From Candidatus Cloacimonadota bacterium (GTDB lineage Bacteria > Cloacimonadota > Cloacimonadia > Cloacimonadales > GCA-2742885), in assembly GCA_002742885.1 (NCBI GenBank), contig PDOO01000030.1:1-64000 (forward strand): a stretch of DNA of 64,000 nucleotides, read 5' to 3'. Under the pieces are notes generated by a model, which saw only the letters and a program-made list of their open reading frames with translations, searched no databases and was not told where the DNA came from. The position numbers and the translations under genes were made by a program. Shown piece after piece: positions 36,819 through 45,193 of the stretch (position 1 is its first letter; each line of letters begins with the position of its first letter).

Positions 36819-37574
36819 ATGAAAAGAACAGTATTTATTACGGGAGCCACCTCCGGCATAGGTTATGCAACCGCAGAATTTTTGGCAAGACAGTCCTATC
36901 GATTAATTTTGTGCGGCAGAAGAAAAGAGCGTTTAAAAAAAATAGAAGAGAAATTATCCGATTACACAGAAATTAAGATTTTATCATTTGACGCAAGCAA
37001 TCGCAAAGAATGCGAAAAAGCCGTAAGCAGTTTACCGGAAGAATGGCAAAAAATCGATATTTTGATTAACAATGCCGGAAATGCCCACGGTTTGGACTCC
37101 ATTCAAAACGGCGATATTGAAGATTGGGATAACATGATCGATATCAACGTAAAAGGCTTGCTTTATGTTTCCAAAATGATTATTCCCGGCATGGTCGAAA
37201 GAAAATCCGGACATGTCATAAATATCGGATCAATAGCCGGAAAGGAAGTTTATCCGAAAGGAAATGTTTATTGCGCTTCCAAACATGCTGCGGATGCTTT
37301 AAACAAAAGCATGCTTATAGATTTGAACGGATATAATATCAAAGTTTCCGCCGTAAATCCGGGATTGGTCGAAACCGAATTTTCTGAAGTGAGATTTAAA
37401 GGAAACTCCGAAAAAGCACGCAAAGTTTATGAAGGTTTTGATCCTTTGCAAGCCGAAGACATTGCCGAAGTGATTTTCTTTCTGATTACCCGTCCTTCGC
37501 ATGTAAATATTGCGGATATTACCGTTTTCCCGACAGCTCAGGCAAGCTCGATCATCGTAAACAGAGAGAAATAA
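36819..37574 (+). CDS. Short-chain dehydrogenase/reductase
   Basis: The 251-residue classical SDR has the Rossmann TGATSGIG motif at its start, the Asp of SFDASNR, and NNAGNAHG. The catalytic Ser-Tyr-Lys lies in GSIAGKEVYPKGNVYCASKH, and VNPGLVETEF is the nucleotide-closing loop. It resembles the YdfG group (3-hydroxy acid or serine dehydrogenases) in overall sequence, but the substrate is not certain. Two in-frame ATGs lie 6 bases apart; the second (36819) has the better spacing, 9 bases, from AAGGAG. It appears monocistronic and is followed by an inverted repeat. Confidence 0.88.
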   Translation: MKRTVFITGATSGIGYATAEFLARQSYRLILCGRRKERLKKIEEKLSDYTEIKILSFDASNRKECEKAVSSLPEEWQKIDILINNAGNAHGLDSIQNGDIEDWDNMIDINVKGLLYVSKMIIPGMVERKSGHVINIGSIAGKEVYPKGNVYCASKHAADALNKSMLIDLNGYNIKVSAVNPGLVETEFSEVRFKGNSEKARKVYEGFDPLQAEDIAEVIFFLITRPSHVNIADITVFPTAQASSIIVNREK

Positions 37575-37613
37575 TTCCCGAAAGAAAAATACGGATTGAA
37601 ATTCGTTCAGCAA

Positions 37614-37709
37614 GAATCGGAGATATTTCTTTTACTCGCAATTAAAATTCAGATTTAAAATAAAAAAAATGTCTTTAATTGTTTGAAAAAATCGCAATAT
37701 CTCCGATTC
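37614..37709. repeat. Nested long inverted repeat upstream of rpmB
   Basis: A perfect 14-bp pair GAATCGGAGATATT/AATATCTCCGATTC (37614-37627 and 37696-37709) encloses 68 bases. These contain a second 8-bp pair CAATTAAA/TTTAATTG (37639-37646 and 37674-37681). There is no T tail for a terminator. Possibilities are an RNA structure, a small mobile-element relic or a protein-binding site. Confidence 0.55.
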
Positions 37710-37786
37710 AGACAATTAAATACTTGCCGGAAAAATGCTTATTCCGTTTTTTGGCATAGAAATAAATATTATCAGGTAGGTGAACT

Positions 37787-37978
37787 ATGGCTAAAGTATG
37801 TGATGTTTGCGGTAAAGGTCCCTTAGTCGGCAACAATAGAAGTCATGCTTTGAATGCAACAAAAAGAAGATTTTATCCTAATCTTCAAAAAATTCGCGCC
37901 GATATAAACGGACAGATTAAAAACATAAAAATTTGTACTTCTTGCTTAAAAGCCGATAAAGTAAGAAAAGTTATTTAA
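37787..37978 (+). CDS. rpmB: 50S ribosomal protein L28
   Basis: The 63-residue protein is L28 by [34 protein letters not shown] and the C-terminal [11 protein letters not shown]-like segment (here [15 protein letters not shown]). Both CxxC pairs are kept, so this is the zinc-binding form. It is a component of the large ribosomal subunit. It stands alone with its own strong terminator; rpmG is not adjacent. AGGTAGGTG lies before the ATG. Confidence 0.96.
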   Translation: MAKVCDVCGKGPLVGNNRSHALNATKRRFYPNLQKIRADINGQIKNIKICTSCLKADKVRKVI

Positions 37979-37994
37979 ATATAACATATAATTC

Positions 37995-38022
37995 AGAGAA
38001 GGTCAGCCTTCTCTTTTTTTTT
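37995..38022 (+). terminator. Terminator after rpmB
   Basis: AGAGAAGG-TCAG-CCTTCTCT forms a perfect 8-bp stem with a 4-base loop, followed by eight T. It begins 17 bases after the stop. Confidence 0.92.
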
Positions 38023-38247
38023 GCTCAAATTTCTCTTTTTGTTTGACTCTTTTAAGTAAATTTACTTTCTTCACGTCGGCAGTCGGGGAAAATATATTTT
38101 TCGCCTTAAATTAATAAATTCAGTTTAAAGCTTGCGTAAAATTTAAGCTGTTTTTTTTATCAAAACTGTCATATTTTTTATAAATAAAACCGACGCAAAA
38201 CGAATTTGGATATTTGATTGCGTTAGGTTCATAAAGGAGACGCAATT

Positions 38248-38730
38248 ATGGAAATAAAAATCGAAAAAATACAAGTTCCCGAAGAGACAAACATTATTTT
38301 CGGAATGTCTCATTTTATTAAAACGGTTGAAGATCTTTACGAAGCGTTGGTTAATTCGGTTCCGGGCATAAAATTCGGGCTTGCTTTTAACGAAGCATCA
38401 GGTCCGCGCTTGGTAAGATTCGACGGAAACAATGAAGAATTGATCAAGCTTGCGGTTGAAAATCAGAAACGTTTGGGAGCCGGTCATACTTTCTTGATTA
38501 TTCTCGGCAATACTTTTCCCGTAAACGTATTGCCGGCAATAAAAAATTGTCGGGAAACGGTAAATATTTTCTGCGCAACAGCAAATCCCGTACAGGTTTT
38601 ATTGGCTGAAACCGAACAAGGCAGAGGAGTTTTGGGCGTAATCGACGGCGGTTCTCCTCTGGGAACAGAAAATGATGCCGAGATAAAAAAACGCAAAGAA
38701 TTTTTACGCATGATCGGTTATAAAAGATAA
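38248..38730 (+). CDS. Adenosine-specific kinase family protein (DUF355/PAE2307 type)
   Basis: The 160-residue protein matches a small conserved family: [95 protein letters not shown]. Members are annotated as adenosine-specific kinases from a crystal structure binding adenosine nucleotides; the in vivo reaction is poorly known. It is a single gene with its own promoter region, and AAAGGAG lies before the ATG. Confidence 0.88.
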   Translation: MEIKIEKIQVPEETNIIFGMSHFIKTVEDLYEALVNSVPGIKFGLAFNEASGPRLVRFDGNNEELIKLAVENQKRLGAGHTFLIILGNTFPVNVLPAIKNCRETVNIFCATANPVQVLLAETEQGRGVLGVIDGGSPLGTENDAEIKKRKEFLRMIGYKR

Positions 38731-38888
38731 TATTTTTTGTTCTCATATTTTCGGCATAAATACGACGCTGTTTACTGAATAGAAAAATCCCTTTATTGTC
38801 TGTTTTCGGGGGTTTATCGTTAACTAATTACAGACCGGAAATTTTAAATTTATCTGTAACAGATTGCAAATAAAGAGGCAAAAAAAAC

Positions 38889-39455
38889 ATGAGACTTTTT
38901 ATCGCATTCGATTTGCCGGCGCCGGTTGCGCAAGAATATGCCGGCATCATAAAAAAGACATCAGAATCGGTTCCGAGAGGCATAAAATTCGTTAAACCGG
39001 AAAATCTTCATATAACCTTGGCATTTCTCGGCGAGATTAATCCTGAAGATGTCAGTAAAATTAATCGGGAACTGAATATAATTTGTTCAGAAACCGAAGA
39101 GTTTACGGTTTATGCTCCGAAACTTGAAGTTTTCCCGGCAAGAAATCCTTGCATATTTTGGGTAAATCTTTCTTCCGAAGATGATTTTGTTTATAAAATC
39201 CCCGGAAAAATCAGACGTAAAATCAAGCAACTCGGTTATGATGCCGACAATAAAAAATTAAAGCTTCATGTTACCTTGGGAAGAATAAAATCGGCAATAA
39301 ACCCGGAAAAAATGAAGTCTCTTTTATATTTCGACTTTAACATGAAAAAATATAAAATCACGAAAGTTTCTTTATATAAAAGTATTTTAAGACCGCAAGG
39401 TTCCGTATATGAAAAATTATCATCCTGCAATTTAAGGAGAAAAAAACATGACTAA
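38889..39455 (+). CDS. thpR: RNA 2',3'-cyclic phosphodiesterase ThpR (LigT family)
   Basis: The 188-residue 2H phosphoesterase has both catalytic HxT motifs ([10 protein letters not shown] and [10 protein letters not shown]), in the usual spacing, and the N-terminal [10 protein letters not shown] of the family. It opens 2',3'-cyclic phosphates on RNA. It overlaps recA by 8 bases, a common thpR-recA arrangement. Confidence 0.92.
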   Translation: MRLFIAFDLPAPVAQEYAGIIKKTSESVPRGIKFVKPENLHITLAFLGEINPEDVSKINRELNIICSETEEFTVYAPKLEVFPARNPCIFWVNLSSEDDFVYKIPGKIRRKIKQLGYDADNKKLKLHVTLGRIKSAINPEKMKSLLYFDFNMKKYKITKVSLYKSILRPQGSVYEKLSSCNLRRKKHD

Positions 39456-40494
39456 AGATGCAAAAAAAGACGGGAAAAAAGATGCTCTGAAAAATGCTCT
39501 GTCCCAACTTGAAAAAAAATTCGGAGTCGGAACAATCATGCGACTCGGAGATAAACCTAAATTAACCGCAGACATAATTCCGACGGGAGCAATAAATCTG
39601 GATGCGGCTCTCGGAATCGGAGGCATTCCGAAAGGAAGAATCATTGAAGTTTACGGAGCAGAAGCTTCCGGGAAAACAACTCTTGCCCTTCACATTGCCG
39701 CAGAAGCCCAAAAACAAAACGGCGTAATCGCTTTTGTGGATGCCGAACATGCTTTGGATCCCATCTACGCTCAAAAAATCGGAGTTGATACAGACAGCCT
39801 TTTGATTTCTCAACCGGACGGCGGAGAACAAGCTTTGGAGATAGTGGAAACTCTTGTCAGAAGCAATGCCATGGATTTAATAATCGTTGACTCGGTTGCC
39901 GCTCTGGTTCCTCGTCAGGAAATTGAAGGAGAAATGGGCGATACCCACGTGGGCTTGCAAGCTCGCTTAATGTCTCAAGCTCTTCGTAAACTGACCGCTA
40001 TAATCAGCAAATCAAATTCGGCAGTACTGTTTATAAATCAAACCAGAATGAAAATAGGAGCTCCGCCTTACGTCAGTCCGGAAACCACGACCGGAGGAGT
40101 TGCCTTGAAATTCTATTCATCAGTCAGATTAGAAGTAAAAAATGCCGGATCGATCAAGGAAGGCTCCGGAAGTTTGGAAATAATCGGACAAAATACAAGA
40201 GTGAGAGTCGTCAAAAATAAATTTGCGCCTCCTTTCAAAAAAGTAGAATTTCCGATTATTTACGGTCAGGGAATTTCTCACATTGACATAGTTCTAAACA
40301 TTGCGGTTGCTTCCGGAATAGTTAAGAAAAGCGGCTCCTGGTTCTCTTACGGAGAAACCAGAATAGGTCAGGGAAGCGAAAAAGTGAAACGTTTTATGCA
40401 GGAAAACGATGAAGTCAAACAAGAAATAGAGTTAAAAGTAAAACAAGAACTGGGACTTATCCGACATGAAGAGACTGTTGAAGATAAGGAATAA
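39448..40494 (+). CDS. recA: Recombinase RecA
   Basis: In the 348-residue protein, the Walker A motif reads GAEASGKTT (usual GPESSGKTT), followed by [50 protein letters not shown] and INQTRMKIG. It forms filaments on single-stranded DNA for homologous recombination and triggers LexA cleavage where a SOS system exists. The start overlaps thpR and AAGGAG precedes it. recX follows with a 29-base overlap. I found no obvious SOS box by eye upstream of the operon. Confidence 0.98.
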   Translation: MTKDAKKDGKKDALKNALSQLEKKFGVGTIMRLGDKPKLTADIIPTGAINLDAALGIGGIPKGRIIEVYGAEASGKTTLALHIAAEAQKQNGVIAFVDAEHALDPIYAQKIGVDTDSLLISQPDGGEQALEIVETLVRSNAMDLIIVDSVAALVPRQEIEGEMGDTHVGLQARLMSQALRKLTAIISKSNSAVLFINQTRMKIGAPPYVSPETTTGGVALKFYSSVRLEVKNAGSIKEGSGSLEIIGQNTRVRVVKNKFAPPFKKVEFPIIYGQGISHIDIVLNIAVASGIVKKSGSWFSYGETRIGQGSEKVKRFMQENDEVKQEIELKVKQELGLIRHEETVEDKE

Positions 40495-41104
40495 ACCGGG
40501 TCGAAAAACTCTTCGCATTGTTTCAGTAAACGACATGGATGTAGGGACGCTTCCGCAAAGCGTCCTTTTTCAATATGCCGGGAAAAACGAACATGAAGTT
40601 ATTTGCAATGACCATAAAATCGAATTGATGCTCGAAAGCGTTTACAAATATACTTTGGGAAGAATTTTGAATTATTTGACTCGCCAAGATCGCTCCGAAA
40701 TCGAATGCAGGCGTTATCTTAAACAATTTTACATCAGTGAAGACATGACCGATAAAATAATCGATAAATTAAAATCATACAATTATTTGAATGATGCCCG
40801 ATATGCCGAAAGCATAGCGATATCAGCCTCATCGAGAGGTTTGAGCAGAAAAGAACTTGCCTTTAAAATGAGAGAACGCGGATTAAATGAAGCAATTGCA
40901 ACCGAAGCAATCGACAAATATTACAACGATAAAGAGGCAGACGAAAAACTTTACCGAAAAATTCAAAAAACAGCAGACCGATACTCATCGCTTCCTTATT
41001 GCAAATTAAAAGAAAAGGTCTTGGCAAAATTTTACAAAAAAGGTTTTTCTTTGGATAAAATATCCTGTTTATTGGAAAAATATTCGACGGAAAAAGACAA
41101 TTAA
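40466..41104 (+). CDS. recX: Regulatory protein RecX
   Basis: The 212-residue protein has the helical repeat pattern of Rec[61 protein letters not shown], and a third repeat with [18 protein letters not shown]. It modulates RecA filament growth. It starts inside the recA 3' end without a clear ribosome binding site, so translation is probably coupled to recA. The first 60 residues are an N-terminal extension of beta character. Confidence 0.9.
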   Translation: MKRLLKIRNKPGRKTLRIVSVNDMDVGTLPQSVLFQYAGKNEHEVICNDHKIELMLESVYKYTLGRILNYLTRQDRSEIECRRYLKQFYISEDMTDKIIDKLKSYNYLNDARYAESIAISASSRGLSRKELAFKMRERGLNEAIATEAIDKYYNDKEADEKLYRKIQKTADRYSSLPYCKLKEKVLAKFYKKGFSLDKISCLLEKYSTEKDN

Positions 41105-41223
41105 ACATAAATATCTTTTTTCTTTGGACAAGATAAAGCAGAAATCAAATATTGTATTTACTCAAAAAATAAAAACGGTTAATCAAAGATAAAATTAATC
41201 GAAGAAAATATCGGGAGAGAAAA

Positions 41224-41895
41224 ATGATACGAATAGCCGAAGAATTATTGTTATTGGCATTGGATGACGAAAAGGGAGTTTTGGTGCCTATGCCTTTTAT
41301 GGCTCTTGATTTCGGACTTTCCGCCGCTTTGCTGATGGAAATGGAACTTAAAGGTTTTTTGAGAGTTGAAAACGAAAAAATCATTGTTGATGATGTTGAC
41401 ACGGGCGATGATTTAACCAATGGAGCGAAAAATCGCATTTTAAAAAGCAAAACTCCGAAATCCCCTTATTTTTGGATAAAAGAAATTGCTCTGAACAGCA
41501 GCGATTTGAAACTCAGAACCATTAAAAGTCTGATAGACAAAAAAATTCTGACAACTCAGGAAAGAAAAATTTTATGGATTATTCCCCAACGCCGATATCC
41601 GGTTATAAACGATAAAGAAGAAATTGAAGTCAGAACGCGTATTCGTCAAATAATTTACGGAGGAATTAAACCGACAAAACATGATATTGTATTGATAGGA
41701 TTAATTTTGGCATGTGATTTAGTCGATGAAATTTTTGTCAGAGACGAAAAAGCCAAAGCCGTCGCAAAATTGACTGAGCTTGCTGATCTTGACCTTATTT
41801 CAAGCGCGGTAATAAAAGATGTCAACGATTTGCAGCAAATCATAACGTCGGCTGTTTCATCAATAGGCAGCGGTCCTCCTTCCACCGGAATTTAG
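41224..41895 (+). CDS. GPP34/GOLPH3-family protein
   Basis: The 223-residue protein has the family opening (IAEELLLLALDDEKGVLVP, then LDFGLSAALLMEMELKGFLR). It continues with a helical body including LILACDLVDEIFVRDEKAKA and an end rich in Ser/Gly. In eukaryotes these proteins bind phosphatidylinositol-4-phosphate at the Golgi; bacterial members are of unknown function. GGGAGAG precedes the ATG. Its neighbour, 18 bases downstream, is the zinc-ribbon/Smr gene, so the two probably form one transcript. Confidence 0.85.
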   Translation: MIRIAEELLLLALDDEKGVLVPMPFMALDFGLSAALLMEMELKGFLRVENEKIIVDDVDTGDDLTNGAKNRILKSKTPKSPYFWIKEIALNSSDLKLRTIKSLIDKKILTTQERKILWIIPQRRYPVINDKEEIEVRTRIRQIIYGGIKPTKHDIVLIGLILACDLVDEIFVRDEKAKAVAKLTELADLDLISSAVIKDVNDLQQIITSAVSSIGSGPPSTGI

Positions 41896-41913
41896 ATCCT
41901 AGGAAAAAATTCA

Positions 41914-42549
41914 ATGCGAACCTGTCGAATTTGCGGTAATGATTTCAGGAAAACTGAAATATATTGCCCTTTTTGCGAGACGCCGGTTTCTTCTCCGAAA
42001 ATCAAATCATCAGTAAAAAAAAAGACAATAAAAAAAACGGTATTAAAAACTTCTCTGCCGTCTTTTTCAACTAAAAAAAACAAGGCGCATCTTAACATAA
42101 ACTTGCCCGGTACTTGTCATGTTTGCGGCAATGAATTGCGGGAAGATAAAAATTTTTGTCCGTTTTGCAGAACACCTGAGTCGGAAGTTAAGATTACCGG
42201 AAAAGTAAAAAAAATTACAGAATATAATATAAAATTCGATTTACCGATCCGGAAAGAAGCGGGGAAACGTCTTTTTTTTAAAATTCTCGAGTTTAAGAAG
42301 AATAAACACAAAATAATAAAAGTAATCCACGGTTACGGCTCGTCGGGCAAAGGCGGAGTCCTGCGTTACTTTTTGAGAGAAAAACTTGATAAAATGAAAT
42401 ACGACGGATTGATCAGAGAATATTTGCCGGGAGAAGATTTTTCCATGCTGTCCGAGAAAGGCAAAACAGCAATAAAAAAATTCCCGCTTTTGAAAACGGA
42501 CAGCGATTTTAAAAAATCCAACAAAGGCATTACCATGGTAATACTATAA
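41914..42549 (+). CDS. Double zinc-ribbon protein with a C-terminal Smr domain
   Basis: In the 211-residue protein, two zinc-ribbon motifs each carry two CxxC pairs: CRICGNDF with CPFCETP at about residues 3-25, and CHVCGNEL with CPFCRTP at about 67-88. Smr-domain signatures follow: the helical LEFKKNKHKIIKVIHGYGSS, GKGGVLRYFLREKLDKM and REYLPGEDF, at about 125-175. Smr domains act on nucleic acid, for example as an endonuclease or ribosome-rescue factor; the HGYG loop is the expected core. A zinc ribbon could guide RNA or DNA contact. The fusion is unusual. It is followed convergently by a small membrane protein gene. Confidence 0.8.
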   Translation: MRTCRICGNDFRKTEIYCPFCETPVSSPKIKSSVKKKTIKKTVLKTSLPSFSTKKNKAHLNINLPGTCHVCGNELREDKNFCPFCRTPESEVKITGKVKKITEYNIKFDLPIRKEAGKRLFFKILEFKKNKHKIIKVIHGYGSSGKGGVLRYFLREKLDKMKYDGLIREYLPGEDFSMLSEKGKTAIKKFPLLKTDSDFKKSNKGITMVIL

Positions 42550-42568
42550 CAAACGTTTTTCTGAAAGT

Positions 42569-43027
42569 TTAAAAATAAAAAACATAAAGAAAAAGCCCGA
42601 ATATCGAGGCGACATTAAGTATAATGAGAGAAATTCTGTAGCGGTCTGTTTTTCTGGAATGCCTGTTTAAATTTATGATTAATCCTATGGAACTGATACC
42701 CAAACCTAAAATCAAAACTCGGAAAAGATATTCCAGTATTCCGTAATCCCAAACAGTTCGAATGTTTTTATTAAATCTGATATCATAAAAATTACTCTTT
42801 TCCGGAGCTGCAGCCGAATATAAAAAAGTACATAAAATCAATAAAACCCAAGAAAAAATACCCAAAAAGTTAAGAATATATATCCATTTATCTTTTTTTC
42901 TCACCCGGAAAACTCTATGTTTTACCGGCTCTTTCTTTTTCCTTCTTTTAGAAAAATAAGGTTCCAAAAACTTTCTCAATTTTTCGATAAAGGTTACTTT
43001 AATTATTCTTTTATATTTTAAAGGCAT
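42569..43027 (-). CDS. Hypothetical membrane protein
   Basis: In the 152-residue protein, a very basic N-terminus (FSKRRKKKEPVKHR and RVRKKDK) is followed by three predicted spans at about 50-70 (IYILNFLGIFSWVLLILCTF), 95-118 (LEYLFRVLILGLGISSIGLI) and 133-150. I know no family for it. CGGAG precedes the ATG. It is an isolated single gene between convergent and same-strand neighbours. Confidence 0.6.
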   Translation of the reverse strand: MPLKYKRIIKVTFIEKLRKFLEPYFSKRRKKKEPVKHRVFRVRKKDKWIYILNFLGIFSWVLLILCTFLYSAAAPEKSNFYDIRFNKNIRTVWDYGILEYLFRVLILGLGISSIGLIINLNRHSRKTDRYRISLIILNVASIFGLFLYVFYF

Positions 43028-43270
43028 TTAATTGCTCCGAAACAAATAAAATTTTTTCAATGCTCTCCCTAGGACATACCGACAACAATAAATTGAAATA
43101 AAAACAAATATTTTCTTATTTTAAGCTTCATCGGAAATAATTTAATAAAATAATATCCAAAATATTTTACGGGAATCAAAGAAATGCAAATACCCCAAAC
43201 GGAAATAAAAAATCAAAACTCTTCAAAACAGCATTCTTATTATTAATTTATTTTATCTTTAACCGAATTT

Positions 43271-45007
43271 CTATCGTTGTTCTTCCGAATTTTCCTTTTT
43301 TCTCCAATCTTTAACTTTCATTTTTTTTATTTTATTGCGTAACCAGTTTTCAAAGTAATCAGAATTAATATCATTAATCATTTCCCGACGAATTTTTTCC
43401 TTATGCTCGTTAAAAAGTTCTGCCGGAGCCGGATAAGAGAGATTTTTTCTGACAAGATATAAATCAGAGCCGTAACTTGCCGGATAAGGCAGAATTCCGG
43501 TATTCGATTTCAAGAGAGTTAAATTCATTTTCTCGGCAACAACACCGTTGACAGGCGTATTTATATCGAAATAATCAAAATGCAAACTTTTATATTTTCC
43601 GGCATTAATTTCTCCGTTCAATAATTCCGGAGTCATATTTTTGCATAAATTAACCGCTTTTCGATATTCGGATTCCTTGATTTTTTCCGATAAAATTTTA
43701 TTTCTTATATTTTCGCTTACTTCAAACAAAGATTTATAGCCGTTTTGTTTAACTTTTTTGCTTTGGACAAGCACATAACTGCTTATTTCATCTATAAAAA
43801 ACGGTTCTGTAAGCTCGCCGTTGCGAGTTTTGAGAAGTCTGACGAAAAGCTCTTCGTTAACTCCCAATCTCGGGAAATCGGGATTTACGCCAGAGACAGA
43901 ATCAGCTTCAACGCATTTAAGATCAAATTCGTAAGAAGCTTTTTTTAAACCCAATTCTTTGGCGGTTTCTCTTAAATCAATTATACGATCCAACAAACGT
44001 TTTTCTGATTTTTCGGAAAACTCGGGTTTAATAAAAATCTCCATAACTTTTATCATTGATTTTGTTTTGCGCAAAGGCTTGTAAATCACCCAACCGGCGC
44101 CGGTTTTAAAAGGGCGAGAAATATCCGAATAATTATTATATTCCCAATCCCGTATTATATCCCTAGGAACAGAATTCAATTCGACAAAGCCCGCATTGCC
44201 GGAATGAACGGAAGATTTCGCCATGGAAAATTTTCTTGCCGCATAAGCAAAATCATGCCCGTTTTTCAAAAGCGCGTAAATTGAATCTATTTTGGATTTT
44301 GCAAAAGAATCTTCTTCTTTTCCGGGAATCAGAGGAAAAACGACATAATCGGCTTTAACATAAGCGTTGACTCTGTATTCATTCTTATGTTCTTCGTAAT
44401 ACCGGTTTATTTCAGACGGCAAAATATTCGGTTGCTCAATTGTTTCGTTCTCGATTTTAATCAAATCAAGATCAGCCATCGAATATTTTTCATCATAAAA
44501 CTTTCGTATTTCTTCCGGCAGAACCGATTCTCTTTCTATTACTTTTCTTTTAAGCTTTTCAAAAGGAAGATAATTCAAGAGATAATTTTGTTTTACCCAA
44601 TTCATATCGTAAGGTTCATCATGCAAAATAGAATTTTCGTAAGTTTCCCGCTGAAATTCGTTATCAACCGTAAATTTAGGAGAATTTTTCAAATAAGACG
44701 GAGGATTTGCCAATAAAGAATCAATGCATTCTTGAGGAGTTACGCTGACATTATATTCATCATACAATTTTTTCAGGACAAATGCTTTCAGCATGTCATC
44801 CCAAGCTCTGCTTTCAATCAGATCAATATCCTCAGCAGTCGGCATTCCGGAGTTTCCCATACGGAAAATTTTATATTGTCTCATGACAAACCGATTATAT
44901 TCTTTCGGCTCAACGTCTCTCCCGTCAATTTGAGCAACATACATATTTTTGTAATTTCCGCAACCCAGAATAATCACGGCAAACAATATTAAACATAATT
45001 TTTTCAT
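43271..45007 (-). CDS. Lipoprotein peptidyl-prolyl isomerase, SurA/PrsA-like
   Basis: The 578-residue protein has a lipobox (LCLILFAVIILGC, Cys16) and a SurA-type helical chaperone region at about 25-190 (RYNRFVMRQ-like; DDMLKAFVLKKLYDEYNVSV). A PPIC-type rotamase domain spans about 195-310 (VKADYVVFPLIPGKEEDSFA; DFAYAARKFSMAKSS; GNAGFVELNSVPRDI). A second, less clear repeat extends to about 430, with a C-terminal helical part. It would fold outer-membrane or secreted proteins, perhaps including the giant protein just upstream. The start at 45007 was chosen for the lipobox; an earlier in-frame ATG adds MPGENKLRRFF. Confidence 0.82.
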   Translation of the reverse strand: MKKLCLILFAVIILGCGNYKNMYVAQIDGRDVEPKEYNRFVMRQYKIFRMGNSGMPTAEDIDLIESRAWDDMLKAFVLKKLYDEYNVSVTPQECIDSLLANPPSYLKNSPKFTVDNEFQRETYENSILHDEPYDMNWVKQNYLLNYLPFEKLKRKVIERESVLPEEIRKFYDEKYSMADLDLIKIENETIEQPNILPSEINRYYEEHKNEYRVNAYVKADYVVFPLIPGKEEDSFAKSKIDSIYALLKNGHDFAYAARKFSMAKSSVHSGNAGFVELNSVPRDIIRDWEYNNYSDISRPFKTGAGWVIYKPLRKTKSMIKVMEIFIKPEFSEKSEKRLLDRIIDLRETAKELGLKKASYEFDLKCVEADSVSGVNPDFPRLGVNEELFVRLLKTRNGELTEPFFIDEISSYVLVQSKKVKQNGYKSLFEVSENIRNKILSEKIKESEYRKAVNLCKNMTPELLNGEINAGKYKSLHFDYFDINTPVNGVVAEKMNLTLLKSNTGILPYPASYGSDLYLVRKNLSYPAPAELFNEHKEKIRREMINDINSDYFENWLRNKIKKMKVKDWRKKENSEEQR

Positions 45008-45152
45008 AAAAAACCGCCTTAATTTATTTTCCCCCGGCAATACAGATTAACCGGATAAAATACACGTAACGGGAATACCAAATGAAATAAACATATTTCC
45101 CGTCAAGTTTACAATTGGAACAAAGAGATTATTTCTTTGAAAAAACAAAAAA

Positions 45153-45174
45153 AGTCCCGACAAATGCCGGGACT
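45153..45174 (-). terminator. Terminator of the giant-protein operon
   Basis: AGTCCCG/CGGGACT (45153-45159 and 45168-45174) forms a 7-bp GC-rich stem followed on the minus strand by seven T, 20 bases after the stop. A second hairpin, CAAAGA/TCTTTG, lies at 45121-45139. Confidence 0.9.
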
Positions 45175-45193
45175 CAAAATAAGCTTCAATGCT

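Noticed and set aside
43060-43080. Shared nine-base string GGACATACC at about 33000 and 43072
   Set aside because: Too short to call a repeat family by eye; expected by chance in a window this size often enough.
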